Part shown: positions 44,290 through 56,136 of the stretch, piece after piece
Position numbering within the stretch: the first letter of the stretch is position 1
How the letters are laid out: every line of letters starts with the position of its first letter
Origin: Boswellia sacra
Lineage: Eukaryota; Streptophyta; Magnoliopsida; Sapindales; Burseraceae
Direction of reading: 5' to 3'
DNA length: 64,000 bases
NCBI GenBank assembly: GCA_013180625.2
Contig: SNVD02012892.1
Location: 248,001-312,000, forward strand
The notes under the pieces: model-generated
What the model was told of the DNA's origin: nothing
What the model saw: the letters and a program-made list of their open reading frames with translations, nothing else
The model's database searches: none
Translations under genes and position numbers: made by a program

Positions 44290-46088
44290 GAACAAATGAA
44301 CCGTATGGTGACTATGTTCAACCAAGCTTTTGGACATATTACTCAACAGGCTGCAAATACTGCTAGAAATAACCCAAGGAATGCTATGGTAGTACCAAAT
44401 GTCTCGACGGATGTTGGTGGACATACTGACCTGGTTGCCCAGGCCACTGGATTACCTCCCCATCATGTCATTCAATCAAATCTTTTCCATCCTATTGTTC
44501 AGAGAAGGGATGGTCACCCAAAGATTCCCCATCCTCCACTCGTCATATCTGAACAACGGTTGACAGTAGTAGACCTTCGTCACTCTTTAAACAAAAAGCG
44601 TCATACAAGTATTGAGCAAGGACTAAAAGGAAGTAATGTTGATCAGCCAGCCTATTCTTATCATGGTCCTTACGCTCCAAAGGGCAACTTCCAGTCAAAA
44701 AAAAAATCGCCCCAACTCACCACCTAGAAGTAAGGATCATCGCCCAGTTGTTGTTCCAATGGATGTCTCAGAAGAGGAAACATCAGATAATCATTATGCG
44801 AAATTCAAGCGAGAAATGGATGAAAAAATTCATAAATTGGAGAAGTTGATTAAGCGTTCAGAAGGAGAAGAGGATGGTCATCCACAATGGGAGTCACCCT
44901 TTGCTGAAGATATTCTTAGGGAAAGATACCTGTACGGATTTCGAATGCCACAACTTGAGCTTTACCAAGGGACAATTGACCCCCGAGAGCATTTAGACTC
45001 TTTTGTTTCTCATATGGAGATACAAGGGGTCTCAGGGAGAATAATGTATAGAACTTTCTCTCTTACCCTTAGAGGATCAGCTAAGCAATGGTATAGGAGG
45101 TTACCAGCCTTATCCATCTTCAGCTTTAATGAGCTTGCTCGTAGTTTTCTCACACACTTTAGCAATATGATAATGAGAAGTCGACAAGCACAGAGCTTGC
45201 TTTCAATGAAGCAGGGGTCATAATGAATCACTCTGTGCATTTGTGGACAGGTACCAGTGGGAGGTCGCTCGAGTGGATCAATTTAATGATGGTTATGCTA
45301 TACAAGGTTTGGTCCAAGGAATCAACGGGGAGCTCCCTCTAGCATGGAAATTCTCTGTTAACCTTCCACGCACGTACCAAGAAGCATTGGCAAGGATCTC
45401 TAGCCATGCTGATGTAGAGAAAATTTATCAAGCATATTACCTTGGGCAGACTCCGGTGATGCCTAATTCTTCACGTATAGATGGTCGGTCGTATGGCAAT
45501 CATAGGAGAGAGTATCACGATAGAAATCGGAGATCAACCTTGGACCGATGCTCCGTGTGAGATACATTTATAAATGATCGTCTCTTGTTGCAAGGGTTAT
45601 CCACCCAATCTCGCCAAGAGCATCATGATCGACCCTAGGAGGAGCACCGTACTTTTACATTACTTAACATGCCACAGTAAGATATCTTGAAAGAAATCAA
45701 AGATAAGGGACTACTGAAAGAACCTGCCTCCTTCTGGTCGAATCCAATAGCAAGAGATAAGACAAAGTTTTGTCATTTCCACCGGGCTCATGGTCATAAC
45801 ACTACAGATTGCTTTGAACTAAGGAAACAAATTGAGGGTCTTATCAAGGATGGCCAGCCACAAGAATACATTTATTGCCCCCCTGAACCATTTAGCAAGA
45901 ATGACAAAGGGAAAGAACCATTAGAAGAAGTAGCCACGATTTTTAGGGGAACAGTGGCTGGTTCGAGTGCCCAAGCCCGAAGGCACCTAGCTAGGCAAGC
46001 AAGATATGACCTCCCTCGCAATGAAGTCAACTTGACATCTTCTTCTACCAATGTTAGGGATCATGACGTTATCTCTTTTTCATCTTAA
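44290..46088 (+). pseudogene. Tat element gag
   Basis: Frames at 44296-44727, 44760-45223, 45243-45560 and 45687-46088 are successive parts of one gag. Core signatures are PFAEDILRERYLYGFRMPQL, YQGTIDPREHLDSFVSHMEI, SAKQWYRRLP and then VDQFNDGYAIQGLVQGI. The CxxH-type zinc finger region (FCHFHRAHGHNTTDCFELRK) is at ~45770-45830. It is broken by frame changes near 44710 and 45230 and by a stop at 45558. It packages element RNA. Its coding capacity is lost, so any movement would need helper Gag. Confidence 0.88.
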
Positions 46089-46089
46089 G

Positions 46090-49000
46090 GTGCTCAGGGT
46101 ATCCATCATCCTCATTGTGATGCCTTGGTCCTCACAGTAATTATGGCCAATAAAAGGATAAAAAGAGTATTGATTGACAACAGGAGCTCAGCTGACATAA
46201 TGTCATTGGATGCATTTGATCAACTAAGTCTTAATCGTATAGATATGAGAGGCATCGAAACTTCTCTGATAGGACTCGCTGGAGGAAAGGTTATTCCCAA
46301 AGGAGTAATTTCGTTACCTGTGACCTTGGGAGAAGACTCTCTATAGACAACCAAGATGGTGAATTTTCTTGTGGTATATCATCCGGGTGTTTATAATGCC
46401 ATTCTTGGACGACCATCACTTTATGACTTCAAAGCAGTGCTGGGTGTCATCATCATGTCTTAAAGTTTCCAACACCTTTAGGAATAGGAGAAGTTAGAGG
46501 TGAACAACGAACCTCTCGAGAATGCTACAATATGGCTTTCAAAGAGAAGACGCATAAGCTATGGATGATTAGAGGAGAACCTTCCGAGAAGATGAAAGTT
46601 TGGATCCACGAGACCCTGTGAAAGGGGAAGCTATAGTTCCAATGGAAGGAATGGACGATGTCCCTATCTGTTTGAATAATCCAGAAAGGACGGTGAAGGT
46701 GGGTAAGAGTCTTCCTCTACCAATCAAAGACAAATTGATTGGTTTTCTTCGAGAATACAGTGACGTTTTTGCATGGTCTCATGAAGACATGCAGGCATAT
46801 GTCTAAGTGTAGCTGTCCATCGCCTTAATGTCAACCCTTAAGCTCAACCCATTCGACAAAAGAGAAGGTACCAAGCCTCAAAGTGTTCAGAGGCAATTAG
46901 AAGTAGAAAAGCTCTTGGCAAGTGGAATCATTCGAGAGGTAAGCTACCCTGAATGGCTCTCCAATGTCGTATTGGTGAAAAAAGCCAATGGAAAATGGCG
47001 TGTCTGCATCGACTTCAAAGATTTGAACAAGCATTGTCCAAAAGATAGTTTTCCATTGCCTAGGACAGACCAACTAGTTGATGCCACAATTGGCCATCAA
47101 TTGTTGAGCTTTATGGATGCTTATTCTGGTTATAACCAGATTCCAATGTACTTGAAGGATGAAGAAAAAACAGCTTTCATCACTAATAGAGGGTTGTACT
47201 GTTATCGAATGATGCCTTTTAGACTGAAAAATGCTGGAGCAACCTATCAACGATTAGTAAACTCCATGTTTGCTCCTCTCCTAGGAAAGACCATGGAAGT
47301 TTATGTGGATGATATGCTTACCAAGAGTATGGATGCCAGATCCTATGTAGACGACCTTCGAACAACTTTTGACATCCTCTGAAAACACAATATAAAGCTA
47401 AATCCCACTAAATGTGCTTTTGGGGTATCCTCTGGGAAGTTTTTAGGATTCATTGTCACCCAAAGGGGAATAGAGGTCAATCCTGAGAAAATCCAAGCAC
47501 TTATGCAGCTTGAGTCTCCCAAAACACCAAAAGATATTCAAGTTCTCACTGGAAGAGTTGCCGCCTTAAATCGCTTTATTTCTAGGACGATCGATAAATG
47601 TCACCCTTTCTTTAAAGCTTTAAGGAAGTGCAAGCAGTTTGAATGGACCAATGAGTGAGACAATGCTTTCCTACAGCTTAAGAGGTACTTAGGTTCTCCT
47701 CCTCTCCTCTCCAAACCAGTTATAAGGGAACCACTCTTTCTTTATTTAGCAGTCTCCGCATATGCAATTATTGCAGCTCTTATCCGTGAGGATCAGGGAA
47801 TCTAGAGGCCAGTCTATTATATGAGTAAGGCCTTGACAGATGTCGAAGGTTAGTACCCTCCTATGGAGAAGTTGGCTCTCGCCTTAGTTGTTGCTGCACG
47901 AAAGCTTCGCCTATATTTTCAAGCACACACTGTTGTGGTGCCAACTGATCACCCTTTACGACAAGTCCTCTATCGTTTAGAGCTTTCTGGAAGACTCATC
48001 AAGCAGTTCATTGAGTTAGGAGAGTTTGACATACATTATATTGCAAGACCATCTATCAAAGGACAAGCAGTCGCTGACTTCATTCTATAATTTTCAGGTA
48101 ATGGAGTTAAGGAAGATGAAGAGACCAGTGTAGGATCAAATGATCGACCAATGTCTATGAAAATAGATCCACAGAAGGCATGGTCTTGTTCGTAGATGGG
48201 TCATCTAATAAGATTGGTAGTGGAGCTGGCTTGATTTTGTCAACCCCAGATGGGGTAGAAGTTGCTGTGGCCTTACGTTTTAATTTTAAAACCACCAATA
48301 ATGTCGCAGAGTATGAAGCTCTCCTTGGAGGGCTTAGGTTGGCAGTTGCCCTTGGAGTAGAGGAGATTGCCATCCATAGCGATTCCCAATTCGTGGTTAA
48401 CCAAATCCGCAGAGACTATCATGCAAAAGGTTCTACCATGATGGCTTACTTGGATAGAGTTAATTTCTTTCTTCGTCATTTTAAAGGTTTTGACATCATA
48501 AGAGTTCCAAGGTTGGAGAATTCAAAGGCTGATAGTTTAGCAAGAATTGCCTCAAGGGTAGGCCTCTTTCTACCAACTGCCTCTCATATGGTCATCCTAG
48601 AGTCTCATAGTATATCAAAGTATGAACTTTCCCCAGAAAGAACAATGGCTATAAATGGTAGCCTGTGCTGGATGGACCCTATCATTAAATTCTTGGAGAC
48701 AGGGGAACTTCCAGCTGACCGAAGTGAGGCGATCAAGGTAAGGGGGAGAGCATCAAGGTACACTATGGTTAATGGAGTTCTTTACAAAAGAGGGTTCAGC
48801 CTTCCTCTTTTAAAATATCTTCGCCCAGAAGAAGCTAATTATGTCATTTGAGAAATCCATGAAAGAATATGTAGTAACCATTCTGGTGGTCGATCTCTAG
48901 CTTATAAATGTATCAGGCAAGGATACTATTGGCCGACCATGAAAAATGATGCTAAGGCATTTTCAGCTAGGTGCGACAAGTGCCAAAAATGTGCCAATAT

Positions 49001-49900
49001 TCCAAGGAAAGCTCTTGAGAACATGACGTCGGTGGTGGCCCCATGGCCGTTTGCCCAATGGGGACTAGACCTTATTGGATCTCTTCCAATGGGTAAAGGA
49101 CAAGTTAAATATGTTATTATTGCGATTGATTATTTCACTAAGTGGGCGGAAGCTGAATCCCTCGCATCAATTACTGAAAAGAAGACCACAGACTTTGTAA
49201 AAAGGTCAATTGTCTATAGGTTTGGTATCCCTCACACCATCATTACAGAAAATGGCAAGCAATTCGATAACTCAAACTTTAGAAACTTCTGTAAGGAGTT
49301 GAACATCTCTTTATGCTTTTCCTCTCCAGCTAATCCTCAAGCAAACGGTCAGGTGGAGGCTGTTAACAAAACTATTAAACACCTCATCAAGACTAATTAG
49401 ATGCTAGGAAAGGTGCATGGCCAGAGGAACTTCCACAAGTACTTTGGGCATACCAAACCACTACCCACATAGCAACAGGGGCAACCTCATACTCTTTAGC
49501 ATTTGGCTCAGAAGTAGTCGTTCCTGTTGAGATTGGTCTTTCATCACCTCGTACTGAGGGATATAGTGAAGAGCTTAATCATAGAGCCCTTCAACTCAAC
49601 TTGGATCTTCTTGAGGAAGAAAGAGATCTCACCAGTATAAAAGTTGCTGCTTACCAAGAGAGGGTTGCTCGACATTTTAACTCTAAGGTTAAGCGCCGAT
49701 CTTTCCCGGAGGGAGATCTTGTTTTGAGACAAGTAGTACAAAATACTCGAGATCCCACTAATGGAGCATTAGGGCCCAACTGGGAGGGTCCTTATCGAGT
49801 CAAAGCAGTCATCCAACCAGGCATCTACAGACTGGTCACCATGGATGGGAGGTTGCTTCGTCATCCATGGAATGTTGAGCACTTAAAAAAGTATTATCCA
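46090..49900 (+). pseudogene. Tat element pol: PR, RT, RNase H, aRNase H, integrase
   Basis: Protease: VLIDNRSSADIMSLDAF at ~46160 (the usual Gly-rich loop after Asp reads NRS) and LGRPSLYDF. Reverse transcriptase (46900-47380): WRVCIDFKDLNKHCPKDSF, FMDAYSGYNQI and the YVDDM active site. First RNase H/connection to ~48090 (ALVVAARKLRLYFQAH, PLRQVLYRLELSGRL). Second, archaeal-type RNase H (48180-48600): LFVDGSSNKIGSGAGLIL, NNVAEYEALLGGLRLA, IHSDSQFVVNQI. Integrase (48850-49900): HSGGRS, CDKCQKCANIP, WGLDLIG, TENGKQF (second catalytic Asp replaced by Glu), GQVEAVN, and a C-terminal RDPTNGALGPNWEGPYRVKA block. Stops at 46344, 46464, 46804, 47380, 47656, 48088, 48849 and 49398 prevent a full polyprotein. 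Confidence 0.93.
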
Positions 49901-50277
49901 TAATCTCTTTATATATGTAATAACTCTTTCTAGGGACTTATGCATGTGTAATAACTCCTATAGGGAGACCTATAAAGAGATTATTAATAAAGTATTCAAT
50001 TTAATATATTAGAAATCGTATGTCTTTAAAGCTCATTTATGATCAAGTTGCAAGAAGAGGAAAGGAGCAAAAGAGTACAACACTAGAAAAAGTTTTAAGA
50101 GTTCTTATTATTTCAAAATTGGTAGAAGAATGCCACCCATACAGTCCAAGTAAGGACAAATCATCACCTATGGCATTAAACTAAAAACAAAAACAAAGTC
50201 AAGGCTCAGAAAACCGCTTTAATATGATTATTCCATATAAATAAGCATCTACCTAGTTGAAAGAACTACGACTACTT

Positions 50278-52525
50278 CTAAGAAGTGGGCTCATCATCTC
50301 CCTCTTCATCTGAAGATGATGAGGTAAAGTCTCCTAGCTTGGCTTCCCGGGCTACTGTGTCCAACGTTGACTCATAATCCTCATATTTTAGTATGAATCG
50401 GTGGAATTCCTCAGGATCAAAGTTTGCTGTCGGGATAGACTCTGCCACTAAGTTTAACTCTTCAGCTATGGGAGACTGATCGATCTCTAGGTAGCAATCA
50501 TGGAACCATTTACGCACCCTATTGACCCCATCAATATAAGAATGTTCCATAGCTTGCTGGTAAATATGACCCCTATGGAAGCGAGCAATTGCCTTCTCAA
50601 TCCTATTTTGCTCGGTAACAATCCTCTCCCGAAGTTCTTGACTAAGATCATTTGCCTTCTTATGCTGGATAGCTACCTCCTTCTTAGCTTCAGACAAGTC
50701 TGCTTTCATTTTGCCTATCTGTTCTTTCATCTCTGCCATCTTTCTCTCTGTTTCAGTTAAATTGTCAAGGCAAACTTGATGTTTCCCCTTTCAATCAGCA
50801 ACCTTAGAAGTAAGATGGTTGACCTCCTTTAAAAGGTTGGTGTTAGTAGACTCTCCTTGAGCTAGGCGTCCTATTGCCTATAAAAAGAAGGGCAAAGAGA
50901 GGAAAATAGATGAGGCATGTTTTTCAAAAGTATATAAAAAAAAAGAAAAAAATTTTAGTAGCACCAACCTGAAGTATGATGCCAATCCCGACGCGATCAC
51001 ATCGAAATATGTAGGTTTTACACTCTCAGAAAAGACATTAGTGGGCATGAAACGTGCAGCACTTTGAGACAATTCATGAAGGTAGTCTCTGCATGTCGAG
51101 CCACTTTGAAAACCCGTACGATCAAAGGTAAAATGCCTAGGTAGCTGAGAGGTTGGGGGCAACTTACTTCCAGTGGGTTTTGAGATTGTTTCTTCGTCCA
51201 TAGGCTAAACAGAGATAGACTTATCAGGCACAGACTTCCGTATAGGAGTTTCCTTGTGATCACTGGCTTTTCTCTTTAAAGGTCTAAAAGTTGGAGGACT
51301 TCCACTCCGCTTCTTCTTGGAAGGAGCAGGCCTGTCATTTGCAAAGGGTTTAAGAGGCATCTTGGCTTCAACTTGGGCAAATTGCTTCCTGGTAAGGTGT
51401 AAAGGAAATAGACCTGCGCAAAGATAAAACTTGTAAGGAAGCAAGCATATGCTTAATTAAATAAGGTAAGATCATAAAACAATAATCAAGGTTACCTTCC
51501 GAGGGTGTTGGAGGTGACAAGTCAAGGCGGATCAATTGCTTCCAATCAATGAGATCATTCACGTTTTTTGAATTAATGGGTAGCTTGAGTACCTTTTGCA
51601 AGTCGTCTTTTTCTTTTTGAGATAAAATCGGGCGTTTGGTAAAGGAGCTGAAAAAAAGAGTCAGTTGATCAGAATTTTCATAATAAAAATAGATATGGTA
51701 TCGTTATACCACAAAAACCAAAACGCCTCCTAATCCTCAACTTCTCGCCCTTTGGAGGAGCACCCTCTTGGTACTTCCAACTGCCACTACACCAAAGTTG
51801 TTTAAATTTTCATTCTTTCATATGTGAGGGAATGCCAAAAAGGCAGTTAGGGTCATCTGTCTTCCCTTGTTGGGATATGTAATAATAACTTGTCTTCTCT
51901 CCATTCGGTGGGTGAATGACAAAAATATATTTAACATGGTTGGTGGTAGGATCACCCAGACCTGCGCTTCTGAACAAACTTTGAAATGCTATCAGAAGTC
52001 TCCACCCGTTGGCTGACAATTGGGTAGGGGCAATGCCCATAGCATCGAGCATCCGTCGAACATAATTATCAAAAGGCACCCGGAGACCAACTCTTAGTAA
52101 CTCCACGCTTAATCCAATGACACCTCGTGGTGGCTTGCTCCATCAATCACCTTTCCTTGAAAGAAATAGGGTGACTGAATCCGAGATAAGGAAATGGGCT
52201 CTATATATTTTTAATCGGTCATCCTCTAGTTGATTATCAATAGGTCAGCCTCCCACCACAGTTCAACTTCAGGATCACTATCTGAGGTAGTAGAGGACGA
52301 CCAGTCGCTCTCCCCCTCAACATCTACCATATTATGATTAACAGAATTACGCCCTAGCTCACGACCTTGACCAAAAAAGTTTTGATAAAACTCGTTCACC
52401 TCTCTACGGTTCGTCGCAGGATCCTTGTTCTTTGTCGACTGGGTTTGATGATTTGGTTCCCCTCGTAGCATTATCACAGTTTTAATTCTAGCCATCTGCA
52501 CAATTAAAGAGGAGTCGTTAGTCAT
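50278..52525 (-). CDS. Antisense ORFs of the Tat element (Transposase_28-like plus coiled coil)
   Basis: Between integrase and 3' LTR the minus strand carries a series of collinear open frames: 52525-52226, 52106-51810, 51601-51368, 51444-51205, 51201-50878 and 50739-50278. The second has GLRVPFDNYVRRMLDAMGI and LSANGWRLLIAFQSLF, resembling the domain named putative gypsy-type transposon (Transposase_28). The last is a 153-residue Lys/Glu-rich coiled coil (EQIGKMKADLSEAKKEVAIQ) with an acidic SSSSDEEGDDE end. The stretches between frames look intron-like. Such antisense extra genes are known from Tat/Retand elements; their role is not established. Which frames are spliced together cannot be told from sequence. 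Confidence 0.6.
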
Positions 52526-52740
52526 TAAATCAAGTCTATGAAAGAAGGGAAGAAATGAGAGAAAAGAACTGCCAAGGGACTACATTGAAAACTTTTTAAA
52601 ATAGCCCTTGAAAAATACTTTTTCGCACTTGAAAAATATCAAGTTAGTCCTTGACCAAAAATATATAGCTGGTCCTTGATTAAAAAAAAAAAGGTCAACA
52701 AGTTCAAAAATTTTAGAGGGGATGTGCAAGTTTTAGGATT

Positions 52741-52940
52741 TTGCAAAATGACCCCTACTTATAGTTTTCGAAACTGGCAGAAAGACCCTACCTGTTCATA
52801 GTTTTCGAAACTTGCAGAATGACCCCTGTTCATAGTTTTCGAAACTTGCAAAATGACCCCTACTTATTCATAGTTTTCAAAACTTGCAGAAAGGCCCTAC
52901 TTGTTCATAGTTTTCAAAACTTACAGAAAGGCCCCTGCAA
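52741..52940. repeat. 34-38-bp tandem repeat in the Tat 3' region
   Basis: About five and a half copies of a unit containing 'cttgcagaatgacccc' and 'gttcatagttttcgaaa'. It stands upstream of the antisense gene on its strand, where its promoter would be. Confidence 0.85.
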
Positions 52941-52959
52941 CTGAAAATGACGAAGAAGC

Positions 52960-54726
52960 GAGAATAAGATTTCTCACGTAGCTCTCCTTTCGCGTGCAGT
53001 TCGCCCCTTGCGAGCTCGCCTTCACATATTCACCCTTGTGGGCTCACCTCTTACCGCCTGCATACTCACCCTTGCCTGCATACTCACCCTTTGCACGTTA
53101 TTCGGCCCTGTCTCCTTACTGCCTGCCCACCTGTCTTTTCTTCTCACCTCCCTCACGAAGCACTCACGCTTTCAACACTCCCCTCACTTTCCTCATGCAG
53201 TAAGCCATCACGTTCCAGGAGCCTTCCCACTCATTGATCACTCACCCACCCTCCATCACGTTCCCAAGTATGCCTAAGCACTACTATGAACACCCCTAAC
53301 TTCACTCAGTCATTGAAGCATGACAACTCACTCTAGTCCTCAAGCTTCATGTGTCAAATTCCTTTATATTTCACATACGCCTATGTATTTCGTTGTTCAG
53401 TTTCTAGCCTGGTTTTGAGGTGTTAGTGGCTTCATAAGTTTATCACATACTGGAATTTATGTGGCATATATCAGTTTATTTTAAGCAGTTCAGTAAGTTT
53501 TCTCGCTAGTATCAGCTTGTTCGACAATGATTTATAATGCTTAGCACAGTGTTCTGCCATGCTTTGCATTCTTACCATTTTAATATATGTTAAACACTCC
53601 TACTACGTTTGACTACTTCAATATAGCAATCTAAATATTTGAATTGTTACACTTTATTCGCTTTCGATAGGTTTGGCAATTTAGCATGTGTATTGCTATT
53701 ATGTTTTGCATGTTCCAGTTACGATTCCGCTTTTACTTCATAAATTCATGGTAGCCTCACTAAGTTTTGTAGCCGACACTAAGCCTTCCTGCACACTACA
53801 GTTTGCCTAATGGAATTGTCTTATGCTTGTATGCCTAATGCCATCAAGATCTAGCATATTTGATTAAATGTTGTTTGTCATCCACTTCCAGCATACGGGA
53901 CCATGCACTCATGATATGTTTTTAACTTTTATTTTTATGCCATTTGTTTTATGGGACACAACCTTTATATCCCCTTATATTATATTCTACTTTATAGCAT
54001 AATATATGATTACATGCTACATGCTACGTGCTTGCATGTTTGATAAATTTTCAAACTTGTATAAGTATATTTCCAGTGCTTTGGATTATATAGTTAGCTG
54101 CCACCTTATTTCTATAATGGCCACATGAATAAAAAAATTTTTCAAGCTTTTAAACCTACAGGCTATGTGTCTCGCAATCATGTATCCTACCTTTGTGGAC
54201 CATGCATGCATATTCAAAACTTTTCGAAAAAGCATATTGAGCAAATCACGCATTTAGTCTTCGCAATCATTCTTCTCAAAGCTGTAATCTTTGAATAATA
54301 TTCATTAAATAGAGAAGGGAGAAGGAAATTTTACCTCCTACTTTGTTTATCTGGAACACCTCACGCGGTAGCCTTCCAAACTTGCCTCTTCCAAGACGCA
54401 ATTTGTTCCTTGTTACGACTGTCTTATCGCCTCCCAACTTTGACTTCTTGCTTTACGTCGACACGCTAGGGATTCTAAGACGAGCGGCAAGGATAGTGGA
54501 AAAATTAAAAGAGATTTTATATGTATAGATGGAAAGTATGCATCAACATTTGTCAATTATATAATTTTCATATTTGTGATGCCCACCTAGGGTTCAAGTC
54601 ACGTTAGACTTATATGTATGATAAAACTCACCCTTTGGGCCTTCTACTAATATTTAATTTATAGCCCTGAATAACTTAATCGTCTCTATATCGACGCGTT
54701 AGTCGACTTGGGTCTGGGGGGACTAC
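52960..54726. other. Tat element 3' non-coding region
   Basis: Contains a C-rich patch with short repeats of 'gcatactcacccttgc' at 53055-53100, then AT-rich DNA, ending in the purine tract GGGTCTGGGGGGAC at 54710-54723. No sense ORF with a known domain was seen. Confidence 0.5.
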
Positions 54727-55108
54727 TGTTATGGCCATAACAGAATTGGGTCCTAATTAAATCTAATACAGTAAGCCCATTACTGAAGCCCGTTATTTAG
54801 GCCTATTATCTGGGTCCCACAATGACTCCTCCTAATGTCTATATAAACCCTCCAAATTTTTACTTAAGGTATGCACACTTTTTTAAACTCTTTTTCTCTC
54901 TAAATTTCCTTTGCTTTTGAGAGCTTCTCTCTCTGGGAAATTCTCCTAGAAAATTCTGGTATGCCGGAAACTGACTTGGGCATCGGAGGGTTTTCGCTGG
55001 CACCACCGCTGGCACCCCTGACTATTTTTCTTTGTTCTCAGGATTGGATCTGACGTACAATTCAAGCTTCAACCTACTTTCCGGCCGCTTGGAAATCGTG
55101 CATCAACA
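54727..55108 (+). repeat. 3' LTR of the Tat element
   Basis: 382 bp copy of the 5' LTR with roughly thirty substitutions, then TSD GTCTC. Confidence 0.95.
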
Positions 55109-55189
55109 GTCTCTATACAAAAGTGAAAAAGACTTTTTTTTCCATAATAACAAGTCAAATGGTGGGGTTAGTTTGTGAAATTTTTCCAT

Positions 55190-55537
55190 TGCTGTATGGT
55201 GTTCTCCATAGGCCAGTATGCAACAAAGACTTGCCAAAGAATCCGTTAAGCACAGAGTGTCACTCACTCACTCACTCACAGTGACTCAAGTGGGAACAAA
55301 TGGTGCCCTATAGTGCCCTATTGAAGTAGATCAGATAGCGGATTTCTATTTGTCCAAGTTCAAGAAGCAAAAGAAATAGTTTTTGGTAATATTTATGCAA
55401 TTAGTCTTCTAGAGATCATAACTTTCATATAAGATGTCCGCTTTGAGGTGTATAATATACGTTTCAAAGCTTTCGGAATTCTGTACTTATAATTTATTGC
55501 ATTGCAATAAAGGGTCCCTTACGCACAGCTCTTATGC
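55190..55537. other. Spacer with a small CTCA microsatellite
   Basis: A (CTCA)n run lies at about 55262-55278. 'atcataactttcatataagatgtccg' and similar wording suggest old LTR sequence, continued after 63156 once the CACTA element is removed. Confidence 0.35.
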
Positions 55538-55554
55538 GTCCACTACAAGAAAAA

Positions 55555-55925
55555 ATACCATATTTGGCGGTCTTTGACCGTCAAATATGTATATATTTGG
55601 CGGTCTTAAAAACGCCACCAATGGCACCGCCAAATATAGTCAATTTAGCATATTTGGCGGTCATAGGACCGCCAAATATGCACACGACTATACTTGACGG
55701 TTTTTGACTGCCAAGTATAAATAATTTTAAAAAATTAAAAAAATATATATTTGACACTAACCGCCAAATATGCACCTAACTATACTTGGCGGTTTTTGAC
55801 CGCCAAATATAATAGGTTTAAAAATTAAAAAATATATACCTGGCGGTTTTTGACCGCCAAGTATGATAATTTCAAAAATTAAAAAAAATATATACTTGGC
55901 AGTTTTTAGCCGCCAAGTAATTAAA
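55555..55925. repeat. CACTA subterminal hairpin array
   Basis: About eight short inverted repeats in series. Each arm is a variant of TATTTGGCGGT with ACCGCCAAATA after a 3-20 base loop; later ones use TACTTGGCGG/CCGCCAAGTA. Such subterminal repeats are the expected binding sites for the element-encoded DNA-binding protein. Confidence 0.9.
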
Positions 55926-56136
55926 AAAATTAATATATATATAAAATAGGTATCATTGTTAAATAATACAATTTTATAACATTCTTTGTCCATACACTAA
56001 TCTCATTGCAGTAAGTAGAAATTACAAGTTGAATGAAATCTATGTACCACTCCCACCTTTAATTCATATTATGTTGAAGACCACGAGAATAAGACATTCA
56101 TTCCAATAAAGCATATCCCTTTTCCTTCAACCTTCC

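Larger units (their letters stand above)
43614..55108 (+). mobile_element. Ty3/gypsy retrotransposon, Tat lineage, 11.5 kb, TSD GTCTC
   Basis: Identical-length LTRs (43614-43995 and 54727-55108) start TGTTATGG and end CATCAACA. The five bases outside each end are the same, GTCTC. After the 5' LTR comes TTGGCGCTGTATGTGGG, the usual kind of PBS for this lineage. Before the 3' LTR is a purine-rich GGGTCTGGGGGGAC tract. Inside are gag, protease, RT, RNase H, a second archaeal-type RNase H, and integrase, all with stops. Antisense ORFs and long non-coding DNA follow. The second RNase H, the large size and the antisense ORFs point to Tat/Retand elements. The LTRs agree at roughly 92% by eye. Confidence 0.95.
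42360..55187. mobile_element. Mutator-like element with long TIRs, split by a Tat retrotransposon
   Basis: The left end GGGAATATTTCACCAACTAC and the right end reversed (GGAAAAATTTCACAAACTAA) are similar. The similarity continues for over 120 bp through 'cttattacatg/cttgttattatgg', 'ccttttgca/tttttcact', 'gagagaacc/gagac' and 'ttatgtttttagaaattt'. The right TIR is cut in two by the Tat element (parts 43560-43613 and 55114-55187). Without the Tat insert the element is about 1.33 kb. It carries a kelch gene fragment, so it looks like a Pack-MULE. The left TIR holds an internal ~86-bp duplication (42400-42550). No clear 9-bp TSD was seen. Confidence 0.65.

Noticed and set aside
48155..48479. Minus-strand frames opposite the second RNase H
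   Set aside because: Sense strand has the RNase H motifs; these are shadows, unlike the antisense frames at 50278-52525.
55555..55925. CRISPR array
   Set aside because: Repeats are inverted pairs without regular unique spacers, in a plant transposon end.
55581..55993. Minus-strand frames with repeated FGGQKPPS-like peptides
   Set aside because: Produced by translating the TTTGGCGGT hairpin repeats; not a protein.
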